DNA of 34,469 bases. Origin: Thermodesulfovibrionales bacterium. Its GTDB lineage: Bacteria > Nitrospirota > Thermodesulfovibrionia > Thermodesulfovibrionales > Dissulfurispiraceae. The stretch's first letter is position 1. Each line of letters begins with the position of its first letter. Under the pieces are notes generated by a model that had not been told where the DNA came from, did not search any database, and saw only the letters and a program-made list of their open reading frames with translations. The stretch covers positions 1 through 34,469 of the forward strand of contig JAOAGP010000095.1 in assembly GCA_026415695.1 (NCBI GenBank), given 5' to 3'. A program made the position numbers and the translations under genes. Shown here one piece after another: positions 26,427 through 34,469 of this stretch.

Positions 26427-26894
26427 CTATTTTCTATACTCCTGCCATCCCATAGAATATGTGTATCTTAGAAACGGTCCATTTAAGACCTTGACAAGAG
26501 CATAGTCTCTTGTAAGGATTATGTTTTGTCTTAATGCCTGTGTTGAATCATCAACAGTTACATGTTCACGGACTACCCACCTGTGTTTAGCAAAATCATA
26601 TATTGCTATAGTGCCAATCCCTGCAGCAAGGGCAAATTTATCATTGATTTGGTTTACAAAACCCTCAACCTTTGAGCGAGTTATTGTAGTCATTTTGAGA
26701 AATTGCCATTTCTTCAGTGCAGTATCGTAAACTGATGCCCCCTTGATGCCATATTTTAGCGTCATAGTCTTGCTTGTTATCGGTTTAAACGCAGGGGTGC
26801 CAACATCGGAAGGATCTTGTGCTGTTGCAACTAATGGAAATACCACTAAACATACCGCTACAACAAATGCTGAAAACAAAAATTTGCATCTCAT
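26427..26894 (-). CDS. Small exported protein with three repeat units, unknown function
   Basis: Not recognised. The first 25 residues are a good signal peptide (Arg and Lys, hydrophobic core, VATA/Q cleavage site). The mature 130 residues hold three similar beta-type units with Trp63, Trp106 and Trp150 spaced 43-44 residues apart. The first two share a VYD/IYD motif seven residues before the Trp. This could be part of a small beta-propeller-like fold or a dimer of one. The start is the ATG at 26894, six bases after AAGGAGGAG; the longer open frame running back into moaC is an artefact. It ends a five-gene leftward run. Confidence 0.75.
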   Translation of the reverse strand: MRCKFLFSAFVVAVCLVVFPLVATAQDPSDVGTPAFKPITSKTMTLKYGIKGASVYDTALKKWQFLKMTTITRSKVEGFVNQINDKFALAAGIGTIAIYDFAKHRWVVREHVTVDDSTQALRQNIILTRDYALVKVLNGPFLRYTYSMGWQEYRK

Positions 26895-26895
26895 A

Positions 26896-27384
26896 CTAAT
26901 CTCCTCCTTTTCTAATAAATGATCCACTCTTACCACCGTGTTTTTCAATGAGTTTAATGTCACCAATGACCATCTCCTTGTCAACTGCCTTGCACATGTC
27001 ATAGATTGTGATTGCACATACACTACAACCCGTGATTGCCTCCATCTCAACACCTGTCTGTGAGGTTGTCTTTACTGTAGTGATAATATCTATCTTTGAA
27101 TTTGCATCATCAATACTCAATTCAATCTCTACTGAACTTATAGGTATTGGGTGACAAAGAGGTATCAAATCTGGGGTTTTTTTTGCCGCCATAATGCCCG
27201 CAATCCTTGCAACACAAAGGACATCACCTTTTTGAATGCTGTTGTCTTTAATCAACTGAAGTGTCTCATGCCTCATATACACTGATGCAAATGCCTTAGC
27301 AATCCTTACGGTGTGAGGTTTCTCAGAGACATCCACCATTACTGCCTTGCCGTCTTTACTGGTATGTGTGAGGTGATTTGACAT
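26896..27384 (-). CDS. moaC: Cyclic pyranopterin monophosphate synthase MoaC
   Basis: Second step of molybdenum cofactor synthesis. Residues matching the E. coli active site are all present, shifted by one: Lys52, His78 (LCHPI), Glu113 and Glu115 (GVEMEA), Asp129 (YDM) and Lys132. The C-terminal KHGGKSG loop is in place, and 162 residues is the normal length. It starts directly after the protease gene stop with no spacer and is followed by the small exported protein, whose binding site overlaps the end of moaC. No other Mo-cofactor genes are in view. Presence implies at least one molybdo- or tungstoenzyme in the organism. Confidence 0.96.
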   Translation of the reverse strand: MSNHLTHTSKDGKAVMVDVSEKPHTVRIAKAFASVYMRHETLQLIKDNSIQKGDVLCVARIAGIMAAKKTPDLIPLCHPIPISSVEIELSIDDANSKIDIITTVKTTSQTGVEMEAITGCSVCAITIYDMCKAVDKEMVIGDIKLIEKHGGKSGSFIRKGGD

Positions 27385-28257
27385 CTACAACTTCTTTATT
27401 ACCGCCCTGAATCTATCAGACCGTTTCTTAAAAGTATCCATATTTAAAGAGACTTGCTTGCCCTTCGTCATCAACCGTTCTAATCGTTCTGATGAGGATG
27501 GATGGGTCTTCATAATACCACCTCCTGCAGCTCCCTGAAGATTAAGTGTTGATATTACATCGTGTAATGCAGATGGGTTATATCCTGCCCTCCTTAAAAA
27601 CTCAACAGCCCTCTCATCAGCGCTAAACTCTTGTTGCTGGCTATAGCCATTTACTACTATGGTCTTAAACACATCCTCAATGCTCCCCTCAAAGATGCTG
27701 ACAAGCTTGCCAAATTCTGGAGAGCCGTATTGTTTAGCTGCAGTAGTTCCTATCACAGTTAGTGCCTCAGTCCATCTTGCACTACTGATAGCCGAGATGC
27801 CATCTCTACTATTTATATGTGCTATCTCGTGGGCAAGTATAGCAGCAAGCTCATCTTCGTTTTTGGCAGTAAGAAGCATGCCTTTGGTGATAAATATTAA
27901 GCCTCCGGGGCATGCAAAGGCATTTTTCTCCATAGTATCTAATATTGCAAAGTGATATCCTCCATAGGTGTTGGGCTTATCTGAATGATAAGAAAGGGTC
28001 AATCCCACAAGATTAACATAATCAACTACCACAGCATTATTTACAAGTTTGTAAATAGTCAGTATCCTCGCAGCAAGTGCCCTACCGACATAGTATTCCT
28101 CTTCATCGGATATTGGTCTTGATGCCTTTGAAATCTCTGTAACTGCAGTAACAGCCGTGCTAAGTCCTCCTGACAGACCACCTCCGCTTGTGGTAAGACA
28201 ACCACTTACCATCAATAAAACAAACAATACAATTGATAATCTACCTACTCTGCTCAT
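27385..28257 (-). CDS. M48-family zinc metalloprotease lipoprotein (BepA/LoiP-like)
   Basis: Periplasmic, membrane-anchored protease, probably in envelope quality control. A lipoprotein signal ends at VSG-Cys20. A Gly-rich linker follows, then the peptidase domain with FACPGGLIFITKGML (114-128), HEIAH at 143-147 (zinc ligands His143 and His147, catalytic Glu144) and the third ligand Glu210 in QQEFSADERA. The C-terminal THPSSSERLERL segment is usual for the group. At 290 residues there are no TPR repeats, unlike BepA, so it is closer to short lipoprotein members. Its ATG overlaps the SH3-protein stop by four bases. Confidence 0.92.
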   Translation of the reverse strand: MSRVGRLSIVLFVLLMVSGCLTTSGGGLSGGLSTAVTAVTEISKASRPISDEEEYYVGRALAARILTIYKLVNNAVVVDYVNLVGLTLSYHSDKPNTYGGYHFAILDTMEKNAFACPGGLIFITKGMLLTAKNEDELAAILAHEIAHINSRDGISAISSARWTEALTVIGTTAAKQYGSPEFGKLVSIFEGSIEDVFKTIVVNGYSQQQEFSADERAVEFLRRAGYNPSALHDVISTLNLQGAAGGGIMKTHPSSSERLERLMTKGKQVSLNMDTFKKRSDRFRAVIKKL

Positions 28258-28715
28258 GGCTGAACAAGTCCACCCATTCTTATAAAGTCAGCAACCCTCT
28301 TCTCATCAGTCTTATACCTTTCAATTGCATCAACAAGGTTGAATCTCATCTCTGGGTGTTTTCGCCTAAAGGCAGATTCTACCTCCGGTGTAAACCCTTT
28401 GCCTGCAAGTGCCACTTCCTGCTCCGTAGCGGTTTGGCGTCCTGAAGCAAAACCGGTAGTAGGTTGAACTGTTTTTTGGTCAACCGCAGTCTTATGAATG
28501 CAACCAGAAACACCCTTAAACCTTGCCTTATACCAATCGCCCTCTTGTGATATTATTTCAAGAGGGTCTCCATATTTTAGATTTGTCTTTACAGGTGCAA
28601 AAAATCTACAGCCATCCCTTAGGTAGTTTTCCTTTGTGATTACCCTCATCGTTTCTGCAAAAGCAAAAGACGGTAATAGCAAGATTAGAATTGTTATTAA
28701 AGAGATGCGTTTCAT
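28254..28715 (-). CDS. Exported bacterial SH3-domain protein
   Basis: A 20-residue signal peptide (ending SFAFA) precedes an SH3b-like beta domain (about 22-78) with the pattern LRDGCRFFAPVKTNLKYGDPLEIISQEGDWYKARF, split here only by its loops: the YGDPLEI turn and GDWYKARF strand are the diagnostic parts. The C-terminal half (about 95-153) is a predicted helical region of unknown type. Such domains commonly bind cell-wall peptides. It lies between the cyclase and the M48 protease genes, overlapping both by four bases, so the three products are likely made together; a partner role for the protease is an inference. Confidence 0.82.
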   Translation of the reverse strand: MKRISLITILILLLPSFAFAETMRVITKENYLRDGCRFFAPVKTNLKYGDPLEIISQEGDWYKARFKGVSGCIHKTAVDQKTVQPTTGFASGRQTATEQEVALAGKGFTPEVESAFRRKHPEMRFNLVDAIERYKTDEKRVADFIRMGGLVQP

Positions 28716-30796
28716 TTGACTTTCATTTTAATTATGATGTCGTCTTCTGTCAAGGTGGTTTTTTGTTTACAGAAACTGTCGCATATTTGCAGATAGTATT
28801 GAGTAGGATAGTCATCTGGAAAGTCTGATGCAATATCCCTAAATGTCTCTAAAGCACCTTCAATGTCTTTATTGAGAAATAGGTTTATTGCCTTATTAAA
28901 TAACGCTTGTAGTCTCACTTCATCCTCTTTGGCTCTTTCAACGGTATTCATAATTTCATATATGAGCAAAGGTCTATCCTTGCCCTTTACATTGATCAAT
29001 CCCAACTTCCTGCCAAGAAATCTATCATTTGTGTTTTTAAATACCTCCTCACTTACGATTATCTTTGTGTGAAACTCCTTGTTTACACCTTCAAGTCTTG
29101 ATGCAATATTTACCGTGTCTCCTACAACAGTATAATCAAAAAGCCTGTCACTGCCTAAATTCCCCGTTATTGCATCCCCGGCATTAATCCCAATACGCAT
29201 AGATATCCTTGGTATCCCCCTGCTTTCAAAATCCCTGTTTATCTCATCAAGTGCGCCAGTGCACTCTATAGCAGCAAGACAGGCAAACTCCTCGTCTTTT
29301 CCTGTGCTGTATGGCGAACCCCAAAATGCCATCACACAGTCTCCAATGTATTTGTCAATAACACCCTCGTTTTTTATGATTATCTCGGTAAACTTGTTTA
29401 ATACAGTGTGAAGCATAAGGGCAGTTTGTTCAACAGTAAGTATCTCTGAAATACTCGTAAACCCTGCGATATCTGCAAAAAAGACAGTAACCCTCCTTTT
29501 TTGTCCGCCCGGCCTTATAAGTTCAGGATGTTGAAGGAGATAATCAACTAATTTCTCGTCCATGTATTGCGAGAATGTCTTTTTTACAAACCTCCTCTTT
29601 TGTCCCTCTGTAGCGTAGCTGACTGTTATTGCAATCAAAAACGATAGTATTACTGAAAATAAAGGCGTTGATATTGTGCTGTAATAACCGTTTTTAAATG
29701 ATATTGCAAGAACTATCACAATCATTGTTAACGATGATATAAGAAATACAAGATTGGTAAATATTGAGTGTGTTTTACATACAACATAAATCGTAATGAT
29801 GCACAATACTATCAGGCATAATATGTCAATAAAAGTTGGAATCCTCTTGAAAGAGGTATTTCTTAAGATGTTGTCAAGTGTTGTTGCATGGATTAGCACC
29901 CCAGTTGATATTGATGACACTGCAGTTGGCTTTAGGTCAAACAGACCCGCAGCAGTAAGACCTATAAACACAAATCTGTCCTTGAAAAAATCAGGTGAGA
30001 TGGTTGGGGTTTTGCCTTGTTGTAAGTCGTTGTATGCATTAAGTATATCTACAGCCGAGACTACATCAAATGGTCTTGTTTCCGTGTAAAATCTTAACAA
30101 TAGGGTATTATCACTAAAAGGCTTTGATTCCTTGATTCTAATCCCATTAGTAGTGATACTGATATCATTCTTGTTTTTGAAATATGGTAAGACAAAATGC
30201 AGGATACCATTATCACCTGCAGAGAATGTTAAAGGCACCCTTCTATAAACACCGTCATTATCAGGGCTGATTGTTACATTACCCAATCCCTTAATAAAGT
30301 CCCTTATTTCAGGTATTGGCAATATTGCTGATTTAAATCTTATCGGACTCTTGATATTTAGCCCGTGAGTTTGTAAAAATGCCCAATCAGATTGAGATAA
30401 TGCCCTGTCTTGATTGGTTAAAAACACAGGCATATAGACATTGTTTGCCTTTCTTATAGCATCTTTGAGAATAAGATCGTCCTCAACCCCATAGGACGAG
30501 GGTTCACTAAAGATTATATCCATATAAACCGCACTTGCCTGACTGAGATATTCAACCATCGGAGCATACATCTGCCTTGGCCATGGCCAGAGTATGCCTT
30601 GTGTGCTCAAGGCATCAATGCTATGTTGGTCTATCTCTACTATTACAATATCTTGTTGTGATTGCCTTTTGTCGTTTAAAAACCTCGAAAAAAGGTCAAA
30701 GAATCTATTCTCAAAAGGCGTAAGTATCCCCAACTGATACACTACCATACTAATAGCGATGGATACTGATATTAGGATTGCCTTTGTCTTATTCAT
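28712..30796 (-). CDS. CHASE2-domain class III adenylate cyclase
   Basis: Makes cAMP in response to an extracytoplasmic signal. An N-terminal TM helix (about 7-25) and three more at about 320-395 flank a periplasmic CHASE2 sensor with the marks DIVIVEID (49-56), GILWPWPR (67-74), FIGLTAAGLFDLKPTAVS (277-294) and GVLIHATTLDNIL. The catalytic domain has metal ligands Asp442 and Asp486, substrate Lys482, Asn563 and Arg567. Thr556 stands where class IIIa enzymes have Asp, placing it in class IIIb. A helical, TPR-like tail follows 620. Length 694; first gene of a five-gene operon. A guanylate cyclase is unlikely given Lys482. Confidence 0.92.
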   Translation of the reverse strand: MNKTKAILISVSIAISMVVYQLGILTPFENRFFDLFSRFLNDKRQSQQDIVIVEIDQHSIDALSTQGILWPWPRQMYAPMVEYLSQASAVYMDIIFSEPSSYGVEDDLILKDAIRKANNVYMPVFLTNQDRALSQSDWAFLQTHGLNIKSPIRFKSAILPIPEIRDFIKGLGNVTISPDNDGVYRRVPLTFSAGDNGILHFVLPYFKNKNDISITTNGIRIKESKPFSDNTLLLRFYTETRPFDVVSAVDILNAYNDLQQGKTPTISPDFFKDRFVFIGLTAAGLFDLKPTAVSSISTGVLIHATTLDNILRNTSFKRIPTFIDILCLIVLCIITIYVVCKTHSIFTNLVFLISSLTMIVIVLAISFKNGYYSTISTPLFSVILSFLIAITVSYATEGQKRRFVKKTFSQYMDEKLVDYLLQHPELIRPGGQKRRVTVFFADIAGFTSISEILTVEQTALMLHTVLNKFTEIIIKNEGVIDKYIGDCVMAFWGSPYSTGKDEEFACLAAIECTGALDEINRDFESRGIPRISMRIGINAGDAITGNLGSDRLFDYTVVGDTVNIASRLEGVNKEFHTKIIVSEEVFKNTNDRFLGRKLGLINVKGKDRPLLIYEIMNTVERAKEDEVRLQALFNKAINLFLNKDIEGALETFRDIASDFPDDYPTQYYLQICDSFCKQKTTLTEDDIIIKMKVK

Positions 30797-30864
30797 GATA
30801 AAAGCCTTTTTGCTATCACAATGTTTCTTTTGTGGATACTACATCATAGTCTATCACTACAGTC

Positions 30865-30870
30865 ATTATA
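30865..30870 (-). promoter_or_regulatory. Possible -10 element of the cyclase operon
   Basis: A perfect leftward TATAAT lies 68 bases before the cyclase ATG in the only spacer of this operon. No good -35 stands at 16-18 bases; TTGCAA is 20 bases upstream. An activator-dependent promoter is possible. The rest of the 157-base spacer shows nothing else. Confidence 0.32.
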
Positions 30871-30953
30871 AACTACATTTCATACCCTATTTGCAAATTG
30901 CTTACAAGAAACGATGTTAGTTGGTTTTATAAAAAAGAGGGTGATAGAGCATG

Positions 30954-32855
30954 TTAAGATTTGAGGTTATGTAGTTTTAACATAAAAGATGCTGTGGAGT
31001 TTGCCTTGTCCAACTTGCATGGTTTTTGCAGCCTTTTAGATAAAGTGTGTATCTCAAAGTTATAAATAGCAAATAATAGGTATGTCATAGTCTGTTGGAT
31101 GTTTGAAGACACATCAATTCTTATACGCTCTTCCGTTGGGTTATAGATAGTCCTTTGATAAGATAGATATTCACTGAATACATCCACATCTAATAGTCCT
31201 GTGTCAATCACATTACCTTTAAAGTTATTGAAAAATACAAAACCGTCTCCCCCTTGTTTTGCAATGAAGCCTATAGTTACAAACTTATAGACATCAACCA
31301 TATTTAGGGATTCTATTGTTCCATCATTGTTCTTCTTAAAAAGTTCATATACACGACGCCCCTTAATTTCTTTAGGTCTAACACTGTATTTAATTCCAGA
31401 AACATAGGGGTAGTATGGGTCATTTGGATTGTGAGTTACTTGAAAGTCAATGCCATCCTCGAGGATTTGTTTTATTTCATAACCTTTAAGATAGACAATA
31501 AAAAGCGTGTTTCCAAAAGGCATTACCTCATAAACATCTCCTAATGTGATATCGCCAGTGGATAGATTTCTTCTTATAGAACCTCTATTTATGAGACCTA
31601 TATCTGCATTTGTTTTTGCCACAAAGCTGTCTATTACAAGCGGACCCGGACCACTGTTTAGTCCTATTATCAAATCATCCTCTGCTACTGCCAAAACCTG
31701 TCTTTTTAGGTCATCAATCTGAGTCTTTAATGGGGCGAGATATTTTAATACTTCTGTGTCTTCAGGGAAAATCCTGATACCATTGCTTCTGTTTATTGAA
31801 TCAATGATTTTATTATATGTTTCGCTATCATGATGGATTTCTTGTCTGTTTTGAATAAATCTGTCGTTGATTAAGATTACTTGTTCTGCCTTGTAGTCTT
31901 TGATCTTACCTTGCTCATCAAAATCAACTGTGATTGCACCCAAGACCTGTCCCCACTTCCATGCCTGAACTATCAAGACCACATCTCCATTATTTTTCTT
32001 TATAACGGTCGGGTAAGAACCTTCTGGCACTAAACCAAAATCAGAGTATTCCTTATCACCAAGTAAAGTGTGAGAGTGTCCACCAACAATTACATCTATA
32101 CCGCTTACTTCTTGTGCTACTTTTTTATCTGCATCATAGCCTATATGCGAAATAACTATTATCTTATCAATACTTTTGTCCTCAATCTCCTTTACTGTCA
32201 CCTTCAATGTTTCTATTACATCTGTAAACTTAATGGTTGGAAGTGGTCCAGAAATCGTGACTGTATCCTCTGTTGTTACACCTATAATAGCAACAGGTTG
32301 GCTGTTAAAGTATTTGACTACATATGGTCTTACCTTACTGTGTATTTCTGGTTCTTGAGAAAAGTCTATGTTTGCAGAAACTATATCAAACCTTGCATTT
32401 TTAACCAATTTTTTTGGCACTATAGTTCCTTTATCAAACTCATGATTTCCAAAGGTCATAACATCTATGCCAATTAGATTTAAGAATTCTATGTCTGCAT
32501 CGCCTTGAAACTTTGTAAAATACAGAGTGCCTTGCACCGCATCACCCGCATGACAAAAGAGAACATTTTGTCTCGTTTCTCTATATCTATCAACTGCAGT
32601 TTTAATCCTTGAGAAACCACCTAAAAATGCCTTTGTAGCGATACCATTAAAGACCATGTTAACACCTCCACTATCCGGCTCAAGATGAGAGTGTGTATCG
32701 TTTATGTGAAGAATATTTAATGTCAGGGATTTCTGCTGTGTTGAACTTGTGCATGAAAGGACAATGAAAACGATGAATGGAATTAGCAATGAGGCTAATC
32801 TGGTTGTCAAAATGGGCTTAAGTTCAAATAATCGGTGATTTGTTTTAATGGGCAT
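30954..32855 (-). CDS. UshA-type 5'-nucleotidase / metallophosphoesterase lipoprotein
   Basis: Hydrolyses nucleotides or UDP-sugars outside the cytoplasmic membrane. A long N-region and hydrophobic stretch end at IVLS-Cys35, a probable though non-ideal lipobox. The metallophosphoesterase domain has DTHSH (Asp53, His55), GDAVQGT (Asp105), GNHEFD (Asn137, His138) and GGHSH near 257-261. The C-terminal nucleotide-binding domain shows NRGSIRRNLSTGDITLGDVYEVMPFGN broken across two strands (INRGSIR and GDVYEVMPFGN). Length 633, normal to slightly long, with an extra basic tail of about 40 residues after the last conserved block. The ATG overlaps the previous gene's stop by one base and follows AAGGGGG by three. 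Confidence 0.92.
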   Translation of the reverse strand: MPIKTNHRLFELKPILTTRLASLLIPFIVFIVLSCTSSTQQKSLTLNILHINDTHSHLEPDSGGVNMVFNGIATKAFLGGFSRIKTAVDRYRETRQNVLFCHAGDAVQGTLYFTKFQGDADIEFLNLIGIDVMTFGNHEFDKGTIVPKKLVKNARFDIVSANIDFSQEPEIHSKVRPYVVKYFNSQPVAIIGVTTEDTVTISGPLPTIKFTDVIETLKVTVKEIEDKSIDKIIVISHIGYDADKKVAQEVSGIDVIVGGHSHTLLGDKEYSDFGLVPEGSYPTVIKKNNGDVVLIVQAWKWGQVLGAITVDFDEQGKIKDYKAEQVILINDRFIQNRQEIHHDSETYNKIIDSINRSNGIRIFPEDTEVLKYLAPLKTQIDDLKRQVLAVAEDDLIIGLNSGPGPLVIDSFVAKTNADIGLINRGSIRRNLSTGDITLGDVYEVMPFGNTLFIVYLKGYEIKQILEDGIDFQVTHNPNDPYYPYVSGIKYSVRPKEIKGRRVYELFKKNNDGTIESLNMVDVYKFVTIGFIAKQGGDGFVFFNNFKGNVIDTGLLDVDVFSEYLSYQRTIYNPTEERIRIDVSSNIQQTMTYLLFAIYNFEIHTLSKRLQKPCKLDKANSTASFMLKLHNLKS

Positions 32856-33709
32856 CAGCCCCCTTGTTGCTGTCTATAAAGTGTCATGTATTCCTTTTCA
32901 AGATCCTCGTATTGAGTCTGTGCCTCTTGGAGTTGTTTTGTTTTTTGATTCAGCATCTGCTCAAATTCCTTTAGTTTTTCTGCAAGTTCGTGTTTTTCCT
33001 TCAGGATTGACTCTATGTCTCCGCTTACTGCAGATGCCTCTATCTCATCGCTTTCTTGCCATGCTGTCTTTAGTTGTTCCTGCCAAGAGTTAAACTTCTC
33101 AAGTAATGTGTCGTTTTCTTTTTTAAGCATCTCTATAAAATCCCTCAATTCACTTGTGTTTTCACCAAACATCTCAAGCGTAAGTTCAAACTCCTTGTTC
33201 TCTTCAACCACCTCAGCAATAGAAGTAAATTTCTGTGCTAATTCTTGATAGTTGCTATGTATATTAGTAAGCCTTTTTTCAGCAGACTCCAATATGTCTT
33301 TGTAACACATCAAATCTACTATCTTCTGTTTCTGAAAATCAATTATCTTCTTTAGTTTTGTAATGCTGTCTTCTGACTCTAAATCCTTTTCAGTTGGAAA
33401 CACCTTTTCAATTTCATCTGCTGCTGTATCTTCAATCTTCGTTGTCTCCGTCGGGGCAGTCTCATCATCAGATGTATCTAAAGGCGGTATTTCTTTTACA
33501 ACCTCTTTGGTAAGATCGGCATCAGCAGATTCAAACATCTTTTCGTCTGTTTGTATTTCAGACACCTGTTCTTTATCTTTTCTTTTTGAATCCTGATAGA
33601 GTTTCTTGTATTTCCTCATCTTAAAGAAAAATACAATCGTTGCTACTATCAATATGATAATCAGTTCAGCCCCAAAGAGTAATATAAGCGGGTGGATGTG
33701 TATGTTCAT
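32855..33709 (-). CDS. Membrane-anchored coiled-coil protein, unknown function
   Basis: Not recognised beyond its architecture. One N-terminal TM helix (about 7-30) is followed by a basic stop-transfer stretch (MRKYKK), an acidic low-complexity linker (about 50-110, rich in Asp, Glu and Thr) and a long heptad-rich region (about 115-280) ending in RQQQGG. The positive residues after the helix suggest the coiled coil lies in the cytoplasm. It overlaps the upstream gene by four bases and the nucleotidase by one, so the three genes form an operon. A scaffold or localisation role is possible but unproven. Confidence 0.75.
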   Translation of the reverse strand: MNIHIHPLILLFGAELIIILIVATIVFFFKMRKYKKLYQDSKRKDKEQVSEIQTDEKMFESADADLTKEVVKEIPPLDTSDDETAPTETTKIEDTAADEIEKVFPTEKDLESEDSITKLKKIIDFQKQKIVDLMCYKDILESAEKRLTNIHSNYQELAQKFTSIAEVVEENKEFELTLEMFGENTSELRDFIEMLKKENDTLLEKFNSWQEQLKTAWQESDEIEASAVSGDIESILKEKHELAEKLKEFEQMLNQKTKQLQEAQTQYEDLEKEYMTLYRQQQGG

Positions 33710-34469
33710 TTTTTATTCTTCTTCCTTGACAATCTTGGTATGAGTTTCTTAATCAAAAAATACACTAATACTAACAATAAAACAGCCCCATTTACAGCCC
33801 CAAATATCAGCAGTGCATCATTCCATTCATTAGACTTTTTTGCGTTAACATCCCTGTGTTCTGATTGTTTTGCCTGTTCCTCTTGTTTTTGAGTGGGTTG
33901 TTGTTGAGGTGGTTCAATAGCCTTAAACTCAAACACCTTTTCTCTCTTGAAGGTATGTCCCTCAGCCACAATCTTGAGAATATAATCTCCAATCATTAAT
34001 ACATTAAAATTAGTAACATACTTACCATTGTTTTTCGTTGCCCCTATCTCGCTTATCTCAGGTGTCATCCTTGCAGAATGGACATTTTGTTTAGGGTCTT
34101 TTGATTCGACAAGGATAGATATCTTATCCAATACATCCTTCTCAGTGATGACAGCCCCATCCCTTTCAAGCCATGCATCAATCTTTAGAGTTTCACCCTT
34201 GTGCACGAAGTTTTTATCAAAACTGCTCTTTAGCCTAAGGTTCGTTAAGACATAAATCCTATTGCCCTCTTTTGTTGAAAGGTTTACCTGCCATTTGCCA
34301 ACTTCAGGTGTTGTAAGTGTTATCATGTCAAATACATCGGTCGTGTGCCACAAAATATCTTTATGCGTCTTTGTAGCTGTAAAGGTTTTTTTAGATGGGC
34401 TTATCAATGTAGTTTTTGTCCCCGGTTGTTTTGTAATAAGGAGTATTGCCTCTTTGATATCACTATCAA
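33706..34469 (-). CDS. C-terminal part of a membrane-anchored exported protein, probably vWA-like
   Basis: The frame is open to the right edge of the window, so the 5' end is missing; a TTG at 34405-34407 is not a likely start because coding-like sequence (DIKEAILLITKQPG) continues upstream. The visible 254 residues hold two Ig-like beta regions (for example GKWQVNLSTKEGNRIYVLTN, then NGKYVTNFNVLMIGDYILKI), a Pro/Gln-rich linker, and a C-terminal TM helix followed by a basic end (RLSRKKNKK). This is the usual tail of von Willebrand A-domain exported proteins, but the vWA domain itself would lie outside, so that part is inference. Confidence 0.7.
   Translation of the reverse strand, partial: DSDIKEAILLITKQPGTKTTLISPSKKTFTATKTHKDILWHTTDVFDMITLTTPEVGKWQVNLSTKEGNRIYVLTNLRLKSSFDKNFVHKGETLKIDAWLERDGAVITEKDVLDKISILVESKDPKQNVHSARMTPEISEIGATKNNGKYVTNFNVLMIGDYILKIVAEGHTFKREKVFEFKAIEPPQQQPTQKQEEQAKQSEHRDVNAKKSNEWNDALLIFGAVNGAVLLLVLVYFLIKKLIPRLSRKKNKK

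Noticed and set aside
26399-26428. 7-bp inverted repeat AGATATT/AATATCT between convergent genes as a two-way terminator
   Set aside because: The stem is all weak pairs with a 16-base loop and no real T-run on either side, so termination cannot be supported.
26895-27053. N-terminal extension of the small exported protein back through moaC
   Set aside because: The upstream 53 codons overlap moaC out of frame and precede a clear signal peptide that has its own strong ribosome binding site.
1-34469. CRISPR arrays, insertion sequences, prophage or integron signs
   Set aside because: No regularly spaced repeats, transposase or integrase genes, or target-site duplications were seen.

Overview
ORGANISM. 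The window reads as an AT-rich, Gram-negative-type bacterial chromosome. Predicted lipoproteins, secreted proteins and a meso-diaminopimelate-type MurE point to a diderm. HrcA/CIRCE heat-shock control, a long CTC-type L25 protein, the order tRNA-Gln/prs/rplY/pth and a CHASE2-type adenylate cyclase would fit the Nitrospirota or Desulfobacterota. That placement is an inference from gene content, not a measured phylogeny. Nothing looks like a phage, transposon, plasmid or CRISPR locus, and codon use looks uniform by eye. LAYOUT. (1) 1-1487: the 5' end of a leftward cstA-like gene, then a rightward gmd with its own promoter. (2) 1491-5416, leftward: rho with its own promoter, then pth, rplY, prs and tRNA-Gln behind a clear sigma70-like promoter. 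(3) 5420-10628, leftward: the heat-shock operon hrcA-grpE-dnaK-dnaJ plus a Nudix gene, under a TTGACA promoter with a perfect CIRCE operator. (4) 10947-26375, rightward: a division and cell-wall (dcw) cluster mraZ-rsmH-ftsL-ftsI-murE-murF-mraY-dacA-murD-ftsW-murG. It starts with a near-consensus promoter followed by three 10-bp MraZ-type boxes. Instead of murC/murB/ddl/ftsQAZ, murG is followed by a NamZ-like muramidase and a fused MurU-AmgK-like protein. (5) 26427-30796, leftward: CHASE2 adenylate cyclase, SH3-domain exported protein, M48 lipoprotein protease, moaC and a small exported repeat protein. (6) 30954-34469, leftward: a membrane-anchored exported protein (5' end outside the window), a TM/coiled-coil protein and a UshA-type 5'-nucleotidase lipoprotein. 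HOW THE GENES WORK TOGETHER. The dcw cluster supplies the UDP-MurNAc-peptide pathway from MurE to MurG plus septal PBP and FtsW. The two genes after murG resemble the three salvage steps that free MurNAc (NamZ), phosphorylate it at C1 (AmgK) and convert it to UDP-MurNAc (MurU), the substrate of MurC. The most interesting proposal here is therefore a UDP-MurNAc salvage module built onto the dcw operon, with kinase and uridylyltransferase fused and the muramidase gene apparently starting at a non-standard AUA codon. Several starts were revised from ribosome-binding-site evidence: gmd, rho, rplY, mraY, murD, murG, namZ, murU-amgK and the small exported protein.
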